Shown here piece by piece: positions 27,384 to 36,692 of a stretch of 64,000 bases of DNA (position 1 is its first letter; each line of letters begins with the position of its first letter). Source of the DNA: Firmicutes bacterium OM04-13BH (GTDB taxonomy: Bacteria; Bacillota; Clostridia; Lachnospirales; Lachnospiraceae); the NCBI GenBank assembly GCA_003481745.1, contig QULP01000014.1:358-64357 (forward strand). The letters are read 5' to 3'. The position numbers and the translations under genes are program-made. The notes under the pieces were generated by a model that made no database searches, had not been told where the DNA came from, and worked only from the letters and a program-made list of their open reading frames with translations.

Positions 27384-27871
27384 AATCACTTTTAGTCAGA
27401 TTTATCAATGTGGCAGTGATTGCCGTAGCAATTGTCGGTTATAACGGGATTTTAACGAACAGAGAGAAAACTGATGAAATTGCAAAATTAGATGCACAGT
27501 TAGAAAGTGAGAAACTTGCAAGAAAAAATGCAGAAGAACAGGTTGCGCAGGGAAAATCAAAAGATACACAGGCGGATGCAGATGCTTCAGAGGAAAGCGA
27601 AGGTGCTTATAAAGACGGCACTTATGAAGGAGAAGCTGATGGATTTGGCGGACCGATTCAAGTAAAAGTAACTGTGGAAAATGGTGAAATTACGGATATT
27701 GAAGTGGTATCTGCGGAAAAAGAAGATGGAGCTTATCTGACAATGGCAATGGATGTGATTCCAAATTTAATTGAGGCTCAGTCAGCCGATGTCGATACGA
27801 TAAGCGGAGCAACATTTAGTTCTACCGGAATCATCAATGCGGTGGAAGCAGCATTAGAAGAGGCGGTGTAG
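27380..27871 (+). CDS. Membrane-anchored FMN-binding domain protein
   Basis: 163 aa. One N-terminal transmembrane helix (about 5-22) precedes a short coiled-coil-like segment and a single FMN-bind domain with motif ISGATFSS (S142-T145). It is probably flavinylated by the upstream ApbE and relays electrons between the Fe-S membrane protein downstream and the larger multi-FMN protein upstream. The RnfG/NqrC-like layout is inferred. Confidence 0.9.
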   Translation: MKSLLVRFINVAVIAVAIVGYNGILTNREKTDEIAKLDAQLESEKLARKNAEEQVAQGKSKDTQADADASEESEGAYKDGTYEGEADGFGGPIQVKVTVENGEITDIEVVSAEKEDGAYLTMAMDVIPNLIEAQSADVDTISGATFSSTGIINAVEAALEEAV

Positions 27872-27876
27872 GTAGA

Positions 27877-28749
27877 ATGAAAAAGATAGATGTAAAAAAC
27901 CTTTCAAAAAAACAAAAAAAACAATTAAATACCTGGCTTCGGGCAGTGATTCAGTTGTTATATTTCCTGTTTTTACCATCAGCCTTTACTGCAGCGTTTG
28001 GTGGCGTAAAATATATGTTTACGCAGATTGGAGTGGAAGCAAAGATTGAGCTGACTTCCTTTGTGGCAGTTTTACTTGTCTTATGCGCTTACACAATTGT
28101 ATTTGGGCGTTTCTTTTGTGGATTTGCCTGTGCATTTGGAAGTTTGGGAGACGCACTGCATGCGATGTATTTAAAAATCTGTAAAAAACTTAAGAAAAAA
28201 CCGGTTTCCCTGAAAAAAGAATGGGAGCAATGGCTGATTTTACTAAAATATGTACTACTGGCAGGGATTGTGCTTGCGTGCTTCTTTGGCGTCTATGGAA
28301 ATGCAAGAGGAACAAGTCCATGGGATGTATTTTCCATGATTCATGCAGGAAACTTCCGACTTTCGGCTTATAAAATCGGAATTGCGGTGCTGATTCTTCT
28401 TATGATTGGAATGGCATTCATAGAACGCTTCTTCTGTAGATTCTTTTGTCCGATGGGAGCAATTTTTTCTTTGCTTCCGATTTTACCGTTCTTTTCTCTT
28501 GAGAGAAAAAGAGAAAGTTGTATAAAAGGATGCAGTAAATGTACAAGAAGCTGTCCTGCAAAGATTGAGTTAAGAGAAGCAAAAACAAGTATCGTACAGG
28601 GTGAATGTTTCCAGTGCCAGAAATGTATTGATGGCTGTCCGAAAGGAAATGTAACCTGTGGTGTTGGCATATTAAAAGGAAATGAAATTGGATTTACTGT
28701 ATTTAAGGCAGTTCTTTTACTTTGCCTTTTCATGTGGCTTGGAATTTAA
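27877..28749 (+). CDS. NapH-like membrane protein with 4Fe-4S clusters
   Basis: 290 aa with about five transmembrane helices. Motifs are FCGFACAFGSLGD and FFCRFFCPMGAIFS (NapH/NosR-type CxxxCP pairs). Two C-terminal cytoplasmic ferredoxin-type clusters are C-x2-C-x2-C-x3-CP (GCSKCTRSCP) and CFQCQKCIDGCPKG. It probably moves electrons across the membrane to the FMN-binding proteins encoded just upstream. The donor is unknown; ferredoxin or quinol are options. Confidence 0.88.
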   Translation: MKKIDVKNLSKKQKKQLNTWLRAVIQLLYFLFLPSAFTAAFGGVKYMFTQIGVEAKIELTSFVAVLLVLCAYTIVFGRFFCGFACAFGSLGDALHAMYLKICKKLKKKPVSLKKEWEQWLILLKYVLLAGIVLACFFGVYGNARGTSPWDVFSMIHAGNFRLSAYKIGIAVLILLMIGMAFIERFFCRFFCPMGAIFSLLPILPFFSLERKRESCIKGCSKCTRSCPAKIELREAKTSIVQGECFQCQKCIDGCPKGNVTCGVGILKGNEIGFTVFKAVLLLCLFMWLGI

Positions 28750-28773
28750 CCGATCGATGACAGGAGAAAATTT

Positions 28774-29283
28774 GTGAGTAAAAAAATTTCACTTTGCGCC
28801 ATGTTAATTGCACTGGCTATGATTTTTAGTTATGTGGAAGTATTAATTCCATTTAATTTTGGAATTCCCGGAATCAAACTTGGAATTGCGAATCTGGTAA
28901 TTGTAGTCGGTTTATGTTTTTTGAAACCACACGAAGTATTCTTAGTTTCTGTTTTAAGAATCCTTCTTGTGGGAACCTTATTTGGAAATGGAATGTCTTT
29001 GATTTACAGTATTGCCGGTGGAATGTTTAGTCTGGCAGTGATGCTGATTTTGAAAAAAGCCGGTGGATTTTCCATTTTAGGAATCAGTGTTGCCGGAGGT
29101 GTGGCTCACAATATCGCACAGCTTGCAGCGGCAATGCTTGTAGTGAGCAACGTTCATTTGATTTATTATTTACCGGCACTATTAATTGGCGGGGCTGTCA
29201 CCGGCACTTTAATTGGAATTACGGCAGCAAAAATCTGGGAATGTTTGCGCTTATCAGGAAAAATAGTTCCCATTAATCACTAA
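28774..29283 (+). CDS. Gx transporter family protein
   Basis: 169-aa integral membrane protein, often annotated as 'heptaprenyl diphosphate synthase component I' or Gx transporter. It has GIPGIKLGIANLV and GGVAHNIAQLAAA, with about five helices. This family often sits beside FMN-binding and ApbE genes and occurs in Gram-positive extracellular electron-transfer loci. The actual transported compound is not established. GTG start after AGGAG. Confidence 0.82.
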   Translation: MSKKISLCAMLIALAMIFSYVEVLIPFNFGIPGIKLGIANLVIVVGLCFLKPHEVFLVSVLRILLVGTLFGNGMSLIYSIAGGMFSLAVMLILKKAGGFSILGISVAGGVAHNIAQLAAAMLVVSNVHLIYYLPALLIGGAVTGTLIGITAAKIWECLRLSGKIVPINH

Positions 29284-29295
29284 TTTTTTTTGATT

Positions 29296-29319
29296 AAAAG
29301 TTAGAAAATGCTAACTTTT
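29296..29319 (+). terminator. Intercistronic hairpin
   Basis: AAAAGTTAG/CTAACTTTT stem in the 68-bp gap before the large surface protein. The T-run is short, so it may be an attenuator or processing site. Confidence 0.45.
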
Positions 29320-29351
29320 GATAGATGCTATAACATTAAAAGGAGGAACCT

Positions 29352-32300
29352 ATGAGCAAAAAAAATGAATTTCAAACTAAAGCACTGGCAGCTGTGATGA
29401 CGGCATCTATGGTAACAGGAATGGCACCGGCATCTGTTTATGCAGCAAGTGGAGAACAGGTGGCAAAGGATGGTACTTATACTCAGACAACACATGTAAA
29501 AGACGGTGATGAGGATGGATGGTCAGAGTATGATGTCAATGTAAGTCTTACAGTAGAGAACGGAAAATTTAAAGATATTACTGTAACTCCGTCAGCATCT
29601 TACAATGATGAAAGTAAAACTTACTTAAACTGGGCAGTAGATGCGAATACATCGAAACGTGTGGGAATCCGTACCAAACTATTGAATCAGAGTGCAACAG
29701 AAAGCACTATTAACAGCTGGGACACTGTATCGGGAGCGACATATACTTCAAAGGCAATCAAAGAAGCGGCACTTGCAGCAATTAAGAGTGCACCGGCAGC
29801 GGATGCGGAAGTAAAGATTGATACAACAGCGCTGGAAAGTGCAATTGCAAAAGCAGAGGCATTACAAAAAGACAGCTATACAGAGGCTTCCTGGAATGCA
29901 ATGCAGACTAAGTTAACAGCAGCAAAAGATGCACTGACAAAGAAGGAATCTCAGGATGCAGTGACAAAAGCAGCAAGTGAATTAGAGACCGCAATTTCAG
30001 GATTGGAAGCAGCACCGGTTACTCCAACAGAAAAAGTAGAATATGTTTTAATGAACATTCCGTATGCTGATTTCTATGCATCCGAATTAAATAACAGTGT
30101 AGCAGTTGACTCCGTTTCTTCCGCAACCTTAAACAAGACAAGAACAAGCAGTCTGGTAGGCGGTTCTTATCATGTAAGCCAGGGCGGAGAAGATATTACA
30201 GGTATTGTATTCCCAGTTAAAGTTCCGGAAGGAATGGATTTATCTAAATTTAAACAGGTAACAGATTCTGACTCTGTAACCATTTCCGTAACAAACCGTG
30301 GACAGACAAAAGAAACAACTTATACAGGAAAAGATGCATTATTTGAAAATGCAAGCTATTCTTATTATGTACTTTCCGAAGCACCGGCTTACTACAAAGA
30401 AGCAACGGTAGATGCAAGCGGAAATGTAAGCTTTGGAAAAGTACAGGGCACCGTAAATAAAGTAAGTGGTGTAACAGGAGAATTTAAGACAACAAGCAAA
30501 TATGGGGATTATCAGCTGAATTTAGATGGAATTACATTTGATACCGATGAAATCAGTGCCGTTGTATTCAGCACGAAAGAAGGTCATGACTATGGTATGC
30601 GTCATCTGGAAAATGTATGGAAAGGACACAAAATTGCATGGTGCACCGGATTTACTACAAGTGTACATGGCTGCCCGACTTCCTCTGCACATTATGCACA
30701 GATGATGGGAGAAACCATCGATAAAGTAACTTATTATACAACAAATGGTATCTATGAAATGGATTTAGATGACATTTATGTTCCGGTAAAAATATCTGCA
30801 ACCTTATCTGTAGATAATGCTTTTGTAAAGAGTGGAGAAACAAAAGTGAATTTTGAAAATCTGCCGTCTGATTTTGATGCAGAATACAGTGTAGAAGGAC
30901 TGGATGCAAGCGTAGAAAATGGAGTGCTGAAATTTAAAGATGCCAAAAAAGGAAAATACACTTTAGTTGTAAAAGATAAAAAAGGAAAATATGCAGATAT
31001 GAGTGCAGACTTTATGCTTCAGACAGAAGACATGCCGGCAACTTATGATGCAGAAAAGACAGCACTTGTAACTGCAGATGGATTTAAAGCAGAAGATTTA
31101 CAGGAATATGTAAAGAGTATTACAAGTGTTTCTGTAAATGGAACAAGCTATGCAGCAAGCGGACGTGGCGCAACTGTCATTGTAAATGAAGATGGAAGCA
31201 TTAAGACAGATGCTGCACCATTTGCAAACGGAACAGGAGATTATCAGATTGTAGTAAGTGCAACCGGATACAAAGATTTAGAGTTTACTTATACAGTAGC
31301 AGCTTCTGAAGAGGAATACAAATATGTATATGCAGGATTAAGCTGGGCAGAGTACTGGGCATCTGAAGGTGTTTATCTTGCAGAAGGAAGTAATCTTACT
31401 TCTTCTTCAGATGTAGCAGATAAAAAAGGTGAGTTAGATAAAGGTGCATTTGATACCGTATCAAGAGCAACGACAAACCACGGCCTGCACAGAGGAAGTT
31501 ATCAGTGCACAGCTGTTATCTATGATACAGATGGAAATGAATATCCGGTATCTTACTGGAATAGTTCTTCTGAAGCAGTTTTAACAGATGGCAGAGTGAT
31601 TACATTTAGCAAAGGAACAATTACTTATACCGAAAATGGTGTAGAAAAAACTGCAACCATGAAAGACTATGAAGTCAAAGGAATCAAGTATGTACCGGTA
31701 AAAGTAAAAGCTTCTGATTATGCAGAATTTAGCAAACAGTATCAGGTAGTCGAAAATGCCGGAACATTAGCAGGTGGTTTCTCTGAAAAGAATTTGCAGG
31801 CTTATACAGAAACAGCAGAAGTAACTGATAAGACGAATGGCTTAAAAGAAGCAACGAAAAACGCTGACGGAAGCTTCAGCTTTGGTGCAAGAGTAACCGG
31901 AAGTGAATCCGGATTAAAAGATAACGCATTAAAAGTTGCAGAAGGAATCGAACCAGAAGTAAAAAAAGCAAATGGTTCTTATGGTGAATTCTTACGAGTA
32001 GACTTAAATGGAAACTATGGTGGACTGGGAGCAGGAATGTATGCAACCCGTTGGACATATTATGGAAATGACAGTACTTATACAACAGCCCTTGCAAGCT
32101 ATGGAACAAAATTTGCAGCAGATAACTGGATGCATAAATCCATGGGAATCCAGCTTGGCTTAACCGATTCTCTTCGTTGCCAGTTACCGTCAGGAACAGA
32201 CGGAACCGGATACTGGGAATTAACCGTATATTCAATGGGATATGAAGATTACACTTACAAATTCCAGGCAACCGAAGAAAACATTGTAAAACCAGAAGCA

Positions 32301-33284
32301 GGCGAGATCTCAACAACGGAATTAGAGGCAGCGATTGCAAAAGCAGAAGCATTAAAAGAAAGTGATTACACCAGTGATTCCTGGGCAGCAATGCAGACAG
32401 AATTACAGGAAGCAAAAGATGAGCTGGCAGCAAAACACAGCCAGGCAACTGTTGACGAAGCAACCAGCCACTTAAATGCAGCAATTGAAGCACTTGTAAA
32501 AGCAGAAACACCGGCAGAAGTTAACACAACAGAGCTTGAAAAAGTAATTGCATCTGCAAAAGCATTAAAAGAAGCAGATTACACAAGTGAAACCTGGAGT
32601 GCATTAAAAACAGCACTGGAAACAGCAGAAAGTGCACTGGAAAAGAAAGAGTCTCAGGAAGCAGTTGACAATGCCACAAAAGACTTACAGGCAGCAATCG
32701 ACGGACTGAAAAAAGCAGATAATGAAACACCGGCAGAAGTTAACACAACAGCACTTGAAAAAGTAATTGAGAGTGCAAAAGCATTAAAAGAAGCAGATTA
32801 TACAAGTGAGACCTGGAGCGCTTTAAAATCCGCTCTTGAAACAGCAGAAAGTACACTGGAAAAGAAAGAATCACAGGAAGCAGTAGATAATGCAGCAAAA
32901 GACTTACAGACAGCGATTGATGGACTGAAAAAAGTAGATAATTCTAATAAAGGTGACGACAACAAAGATAATAACAATAAAAACAATAACAATAAAAACA
33001 ATAACACCACAAATACCAGTACAACCAATAAAGGTACTACAACAGGAACATCCACAACCAATAAAGGAACTACAGGTACAACTGCTACAACAAACAAAGG
33101 CACAACAAGCACAGGAACAACAGGAAGTAAATCTACCGGAACTACTTCTACAAGCAGTAATGCAAAAACTGGTGACCCGACAAGTATCTGGGGATGGATT
33201 AGTCTTGCAGTAACTTCTATGGGAGTTGGCGGATTTTCCTGGAAAGCGAGAAAAAAATCAAGAAAGGATGAAGAAGAAAAGTAA
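29352..33284 (+). CDS. Wall-anchored multidomain surface protein (FMN-binding, FIVAR, HID-like)
   Basis: 1310 aa. A signal peptide ends near AASG. An FMN-bind domain follows, with SGAT at 127-130, then a FIVAR repeat (about 157-215). A domain starting YVLMNIPYADFYASE (about 225-470) is followed by a segment resembling the hemoglobin/heme-interacting HID domain of Shr (about 565-650). A second copy of the first domain type then starts YVYAGLSWAEYWASE (about 660-985). Three more FIVAR repeats lie at about 987-1193. A Thr/Asn-rich wall spacer, the sorting motif AKTGD (about 1271), a hydrophobic helix and a basic tail complete it. RBS AGGAGG. Probably the outermost part of the flavin redox locus, possibly handling heme or iron (inference). 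Confidence 0.85.
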   Translation: MSKKNEFQTKALAAVMTASMVTGMAPASVYAASGEQVAKDGTYTQTTHVKDGDEDGWSEYDVNVSLTVENGKFKDITVTPSASYNDESKTYLNWAVDANTSKRVGIRTKLLNQSATESTINSWDTVSGATYTSKAIKEAALAAIKSAPAADAEVKIDTTALESAIAKAEALQKDSYTEASWNAMQTKLTAAKDALTKKESQDAVTKAASELETAISGLEAAPVTPTEKVEYVLMNIPYADFYASELNNSVAVDSVSSATLNKTRTSSLVGGSYHVSQGGEDITGIVFPVKVPEGMDLSKFKQVTDSDSVTISVTNRGQTKETTYTGKDALFENASYSYYVLSEAPAYYKEATVDASGNVSFGKVQGTVNKVSGVTGEFKTTSKYGDYQLNLDGITFDTDEISAVVFSTKEGHDYGMRHLENVWKGHKIAWCTGFTTSVHGCPTSSAHYAQMMGETIDKVTYYTTNGIYEMDLDDIYVPVKISATLSVDNAFVKSGETKVNFENLPSDFDAEYSVEGLDASVENGVLKFKDAKKGKYTLVVKDKKGKYADMSADFMLQTEDMPATYDAEKTALVTADGFKAEDLQEYVKSITSVSVNGTSYAASGRGATVIVNEDGSIKTDAAPFANGTGDYQIVVSATGYKDLEFTYTVAASEEEYKYVYAGLSWAEYWASEGVYLAEGSNLTSSSDVADKKGELDKGAFDTVSRATTNHGLHRGSYQCTAVIYDTDGNEYPVSYWNSSSEAVLTDGRVITFSKGTITYTENGVEKTATMKDYEVKGIKYVPVKVKASDYAEFSKQYQVVENAGTLAGGFSEKNLQAYTETAEVTDKTNGLKEATKNADGSFSFGARVTGSESGLKDNALKVAEGIEPEVKKANGSYGEFLRVDLNGNYGGLGAGMYATRWTYYGNDSTYTTALASYGTKFAADNWMHKSMGIQLGLTDSLRCQLPSGTDGTGYWELTVYSMGYEDYTYKFQATEENIVKPEAGEISTTELEAAIAKAEALKESDYTSDSWAAMQTELQEAKDELAAKHSQATVDEATSHLNAAIEALVKAETPAEVNTTELEKVIASAKALKEADYTSETWSALKTALETAESALEKKESQEAVDNATKDLQAAIDGLKKADNETPAEVNTTALEKVIESAKALKEADYTSETWSALKSALETAESTLEKKESQEAVDNAAKDLQTAIDGLKKVDNSNKGDDNKDNNNKNNNNKNNNTTNTSTTNKGTTTGTSTTNKGTTGTTATTNKGTTSTGTTGSKSTGTTSTSSNAKTGDPTSIWGWISLAVTSMGVGGFSWKARKKSRKDEEEK

Positions 33285-33345
33285 AAAAGAACACGGTTAA
33301 AAATACAAGGTTGTTCTACTCCAAATAAAATAACCTCTGTAAAGG

Positions 33346-33389
33346 AAAAAGCCGGATGTTTTCTCGATAAGAGAGCATCCGGCTTTTTC
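33346..33389. terminator. Bidirectional terminator between the surface protein and hydF
   Basis: AAAAAGCCGGATG/CATCCGGCTTTTT, a 13-bp stem including A- and T-runs, between convergent genes. Confidence 0.92.
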
Positions 33390-33407
33390 TTTTGAGATAA
33401 AAAAATT

Positions 33408-34622
33408 TTAAAGGAAATCTTTCACAGGCTCAAGACTTCGCTCTAAGATTCCATTAATATAAGCAATACAAGTTCCATAATTGGTAATTGGAATTTTGGC
33501 ATCTTCGGCGCATTTTAAGCGGTATTTCATTTCGCGTTCATTTAACATGCATCCCCCACAGTGAACAATCATTTTATAGGAAGATAAATCCAGAGGAAAT
33601 TCGGTTCCGCTGGTAAATTCAAATTCGACTTCTTTTTTTGTGTAACTGCGAATCCAGTTCGGAAGTTTTACTGTTCCGATATCATCGCACTGGCGGTGAT
33701 GGGTACAGCCTTCTGAGATCAAAATGCGGTCTCCGTTCTTTAAAGAATCCAGTGCAGAAGCTCCATCAACTAAAGTCTTTAAATTTCCCTTGTAGCGCGC
33801 AAATAAAATAGAGAACGAGGTCAGTAAAATATCATCCGGTGTAACTGCAGATACTTTTTTAAAGACCTGACTGTCTGTAATCACCATTTTAGGCTTCTTT
33901 CCAAGTGAGTTTAATGTCTCTGCCAGCTCGGTTTCCTGTACAACGATCGCACTTGCCTTTGCTTCTAAGATATCACGAATGGTCTGCTGCTGAGGAAGAA
34001 TCAGCCGCCCTTTTGGTGCGGCAGAATCAATCGGAACAACAAGTACAACAAAATCCAGAGGGTTTAATAAGTCTGCGACGATAGATTTTTGAATGGTATC
34101 TTGTGACGCTTGTTGTGCAAGCAGTTCTTTTAATTCATGAATGTGCTCCCCGGTTTTGGAACTGACTAAAATGGCAGAATCTGAATCTGGAAGCGGTAAA
34201 TCTTCTAAGTTACAGTTTGGACAGATATCGGATTTATTTACTACAATCACGCAAGGAATTTCTTTTTCATGGATTCTTTTTAAAATCTCAGAGTCTTCTT
34301 TTGTGATACCTAAGGAGGCATCAATTACAAGTACGGCAATATCCGTTTTGTTTAAAATCTGATATGCCTTTTGAATACGCAGTGCCCCGAGTTCTCCCTC
34401 ATCATCAAGTCCGGGAGTGTCGATGATAACAACCGGACCTAAAGGAAGCAGCTCCATTGATTTTAAAACAGGGTCCGTGGTCGTGCCAAGCACATCAGAG
34501 ACAATTGCATGGTTTTGTCCGGTAATTGCATTGATCAGGCTTGATTTTCCTGCATTTCGTTTCCCGAAAATGCCGATATGAGTACGATTTGCCGAAGGGG
34601 TTTGATTTAAATTAGTTGTCAT
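33408..34622 (-). CDS. hydF: [FeFe]-hydrogenase maturation GTPase HydF
   Basis: 404 aa. Scaffold that assembles and delivers the 2Fe subcluster to HydA. The N-terminal GTPase has G1 GKRNAGKSS, G3 DTPG and NKSD. The C-terminal cluster-binding residues are in HHRQC and HCGGCM. It lies downstream of hydG on the same strand. Confidence 0.95.
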   Translation of the reverse strand: MTTNLNQTPSANRTHIGIFGKRNAGKSSLINAITGQNHAIVSDVLGTTTDPVLKSMELLPLGPVVIIDTPGLDDEGELGALRIQKAYQILNKTDIAVLVIDASLGITKEDSEILKRIHEKEIPCVIVVNKSDICPNCNLEDLPLPDSDSAILVSSKTGEHIHELKELLAQQASQDTIQKSIVADLLNPLDFVVLVVPIDSAAPKGRLILPQQQTIRDILEAKASAIVVQETELAETLNSLGKKPKMVITDSQVFKKVSAVTPDDILLTSFSILFARYKGNLKTLVDGASALDSLKNGDRILISEGCTHHRQCDDIGTVKLPNWIRSYTKKEVEFEFTSGTEFPLDLSSYKMIVHCGGCMLNEREMKYRLKCAEDAKIPITNYGTCIAYINGILERSLEPVKDFL

Positions 34623-34664
34623 AAAATCTCCTTTGTAGACGTGTCTGATTCTCCATCTACTACG

Positions 34665-36092
34665 TTAGAATCGGAAATCATTTCCTGTTCCATTTTCAAT
34701 ATCCTTTAAGTGTTCCACTACGAGATTGCGGATTTTTTCTTTTGGAATATTGACCAGTTCTTTTTCAATTAAGGCATCACCAACTGCTTTGGTTTCTGGA
34801 GAAGCGTAGTCTACCAGATATTCTTTTAAGGTCATTAAAGCATTTGGATGACAGCAGTTCTGAATTTGCTGATTTTTACAAAGCGACATGAAACGGTCTC
34901 CGGTACGGCCTTCTCTATAACAGGCAGTACAGAAACTTGGAATATATTCCATATCCATCAGCCATTTGACAACTTCATCAAGACTTCTGGTATCGCTGAC
35001 ATCAAACTGTGCGGAGCTTTCATCCTCCGGTTCTTCTTCCGCATAACCGCCGACACTGGTACGGGAACCGCCACTAATCTGAGAGATACCAAGGTGAAGC
35101 ACACGCTCTCTGCATTTCTGGCTTTCTCTTGTGGAGACAATCATTCCGGTATAAGGGACTGCGATACGGATACAGGCTACGATTTTTGCAAAGGTATCAT
35201 CACTGATTCCATTTGTAAAAGAAGAAGCGTCGATATCATCCGCGTTACGCAGACGAGGCACACTGATGGTATGAGGACCGACACCGAATCTTGCTTCAAG
35301 ATGTTCAGCATGCATTAACAGTCCGGCAAATTCATAACGGTATTTATCAAGACCGAATAAGACACCAAGACCGACATCGTCAATTCCACCTTCCATTGCA
35401 CGATCCATCGCTTCCGTATGATAGTTGTAGTCATGTTTTGGTCCGGTTGGATGAAGTTCCAGATAACTTTCTTTGTGGTAGGTTTCCTGGAATAAAATAT
35501 AAGTTCCGATACCGGCTTCTTTTAATTTACGATAATTTTCTACGGTTGTAGCGGCAATGTTGACATTGACACGGCGGATGGCTCCGTTTTTATGTTTGAT
35601 GCTGTAAATGGTTTTGATACATTCCAGAATATATTCAATCGGGTTATTTTTTGGGTCTTCACCGGCCTCAAGGGCAAGACGTTTGTGACCCAAATCCTGT
35701 AAAGCGATAACTTCTTTTCGGATTTCATCCTGAGTCAGTTTCTTTCTCGGAATATGTTTATTCTTTGCATGATAAGGACAGTAAGTACATCCATTGATAC
35801 AATAGTTGGAAAGATAAAGCGGAGCAAACATAACAATACGGTTTCCATAGAAGTCTTTTTTGATTTGCTCTGCCAGGTGATAGATTTCCTGGTTTTTTTC
35901 CTCAGATTGACAGGCAAGTAAAACAGAAGCTTCACGGTGAGTCAGACCTTTTCTTAGTTTCGCTTTTTCAAGAATCGAGTCGATTAATGCTTCATTATTT
36001 TTATTCTCGTCTGCATAAGCAAGAGTTTCTAAAATTTCCTCATGGTTAATAAATTCATCCGCAATTGTGGATGCCGGATTGTAAGTATACAT
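34665..36092 (-). CDS. hydG: [FeFe]-hydrogenase maturation radical SAM enzyme HydG
   Basis: About 475 aa. Radical-SAM tyrosine lyase producing the CO and CN ligands of the H-cluster. The SAM-cluster motif is CINGCTYCPYH (CX3CX2C). The C-terminal auxiliary cluster motif has CTACYREGRTG and CHPNALMT. The ATG at 36092 is chosen since GGAGG lies 8 nt upstream; the longer start at 36107 includes the RBS itself. HydE is not in this window. Confidence 0.94.
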   Translation of the reverse strand: MYTYNPASTIADEFINHEEILETLAYADENKNNEALIDSILEKAKLRKGLTHREASVLLACQSEEKNQEIYHLAEQIKKDFYGNRIVMFAPLYLSNYCINGCTYCPYHAKNKHIPRKKLTQDEIRKEVIALQDLGHKRLALEAGEDPKNNPIEYILECIKTIYSIKHKNGAIRRVNVNIAATTVENYRKLKEAGIGTYILFQETYHKESYLELHPTGPKHDYNYHTEAMDRAMEGGIDDVGLGVLFGLDKYRYEFAGLLMHAEHLEARFGVGPHTISVPRLRNADDIDASSFTNGISDDTFAKIVACIRIAVPYTGMIVSTRESQKCRERVLHLGISQISGGSRTSVGGYAEEEPEDESSAQFDVSDTRSLDEVVKWLMDMEYIPSFCTACYREGRTGDRFMSLCKNQQIQNCCHPNALMTLKEYLVDYASPETKAVGDALIEKELVNIPKEKIRNLVVEHLKDIENGTGNDFRF

Positions 36093-36122
36093 TTTTAATT
36101 CCTCCATATAAAATGATAGTGA

Positions 36123-36371
36123 TTAACTTTTGGTGTAGATTGTTTTACTACTGACGCCGGGCAACATTCCGATTTTTCCGGAAAGAGAACTAATGATATC
36201 ATTTGGAGCATCAAGGGCGACACTGATAATGGAAATATTTTTTTCCCGGTAAGGGACTCCCATTCGTCCAATGATATAAGAACTATACTGGCTGAGCAGA
36301 TGATTGAGTTTTTCAACAGAATCATGAGAAGTAAGAATAATTCCAAGTAAAGCAATTCTGGTGTCCTGCAT
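36123..36371 (-). CDS. TM1266-type iron-only hydrogenase system protein
   Basis: 82 aa with an ACT-like fold (RIALLGIILTSHD; YIIGRMGVPY; SIISVALDAPND). It is the small putative regulator found with hydrogenase maturation genes. ATG 36371 follows AAAGGAGGA. The longer frame extends through a terminator hairpin and is not credible. It is the first gene of the minus-strand unit with hydG and hydF. Its ligand is unknown. Confidence 0.85.
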   Translation of the reverse strand: MQDTRIALLGIILTSHDSVEKLNHLLSQYSSYIIGRMGVPYREKNISIISVALDAPNDIISSLSGKIGMLPGVSSKTIYTKS

Positions 36372-36407
36372 GTTAAAAAATCCTCCTTTCTTTGACAATA
36401 AAAGAAC

Positions 36408-36434
36408 AAAAAAAAATCTGCGCAAAAGCGCAGA
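36408..36434 (-). terminator. Terminator in the leader of the hydG-hydF unit
   Basis: On the minus strand TCTGCGC/GCGCAGA forms a perfect 7-bp stem with a 4-nt loop, followed by nine Ts, 37 nt before the start codon. A second TGCGCA at 36478-36483 could pair alternatively. It is probably an attenuator rather than the end of a gene. Confidence 0.65.
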
Positions 36435-36554
36435 CAGACGAGTCAATGATACAGAATTATACACATTGATGCCTTCTTGCGCAGGAAAAACCTTAACAAT
36501 CAGTAATAATGTCAGAAGTAGTATAACACAAAACTGGTGAAAAAGTAAATGATA

Positions 36555-36572
36555 TTGTGAAAATAAATACAA
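36555..36572. promoter_or_regulatory. Weak Rex-like site upstream of hydC
   Basis: TTGTGAAAATAAATACAA has an intact left half of the Rex consensus (TTGTGAA) and a poor right half. It lies 23 bp before the hydC -35. Redox control is plausible for this operon but the site is degenerate. Confidence 0.25.
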
Positions 36573-36595
36573 ATTGATAAATTTTAAGAAAATAA

Positions 36596-36624
36596 TTGTG
36601 CAAAATGTGAAAATGGTGTATAAT
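36596..36624 (+). promoter_or_regulatory. Promoter of hydCBA
   Basis: TTGTGC, a 17-bp spacer, then TATAAT, about 70 nt upstream of the hydC start. Confidence 0.75.
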
Positions 36625-36692
36625 ATAATCATTGTAACACAGAAGAGGTGGAAATAATAAATTTAAAAATATAAAAAACAAGGAGGTATTGT

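Noticed and set aside
36372..36632. A longer 169-aa reading of the TM1266-type gene
   Set aside because: The extension runs through a strong terminator hairpin and T-run and has no RBS. The ATG at 36371 has AAAGGAGGA.
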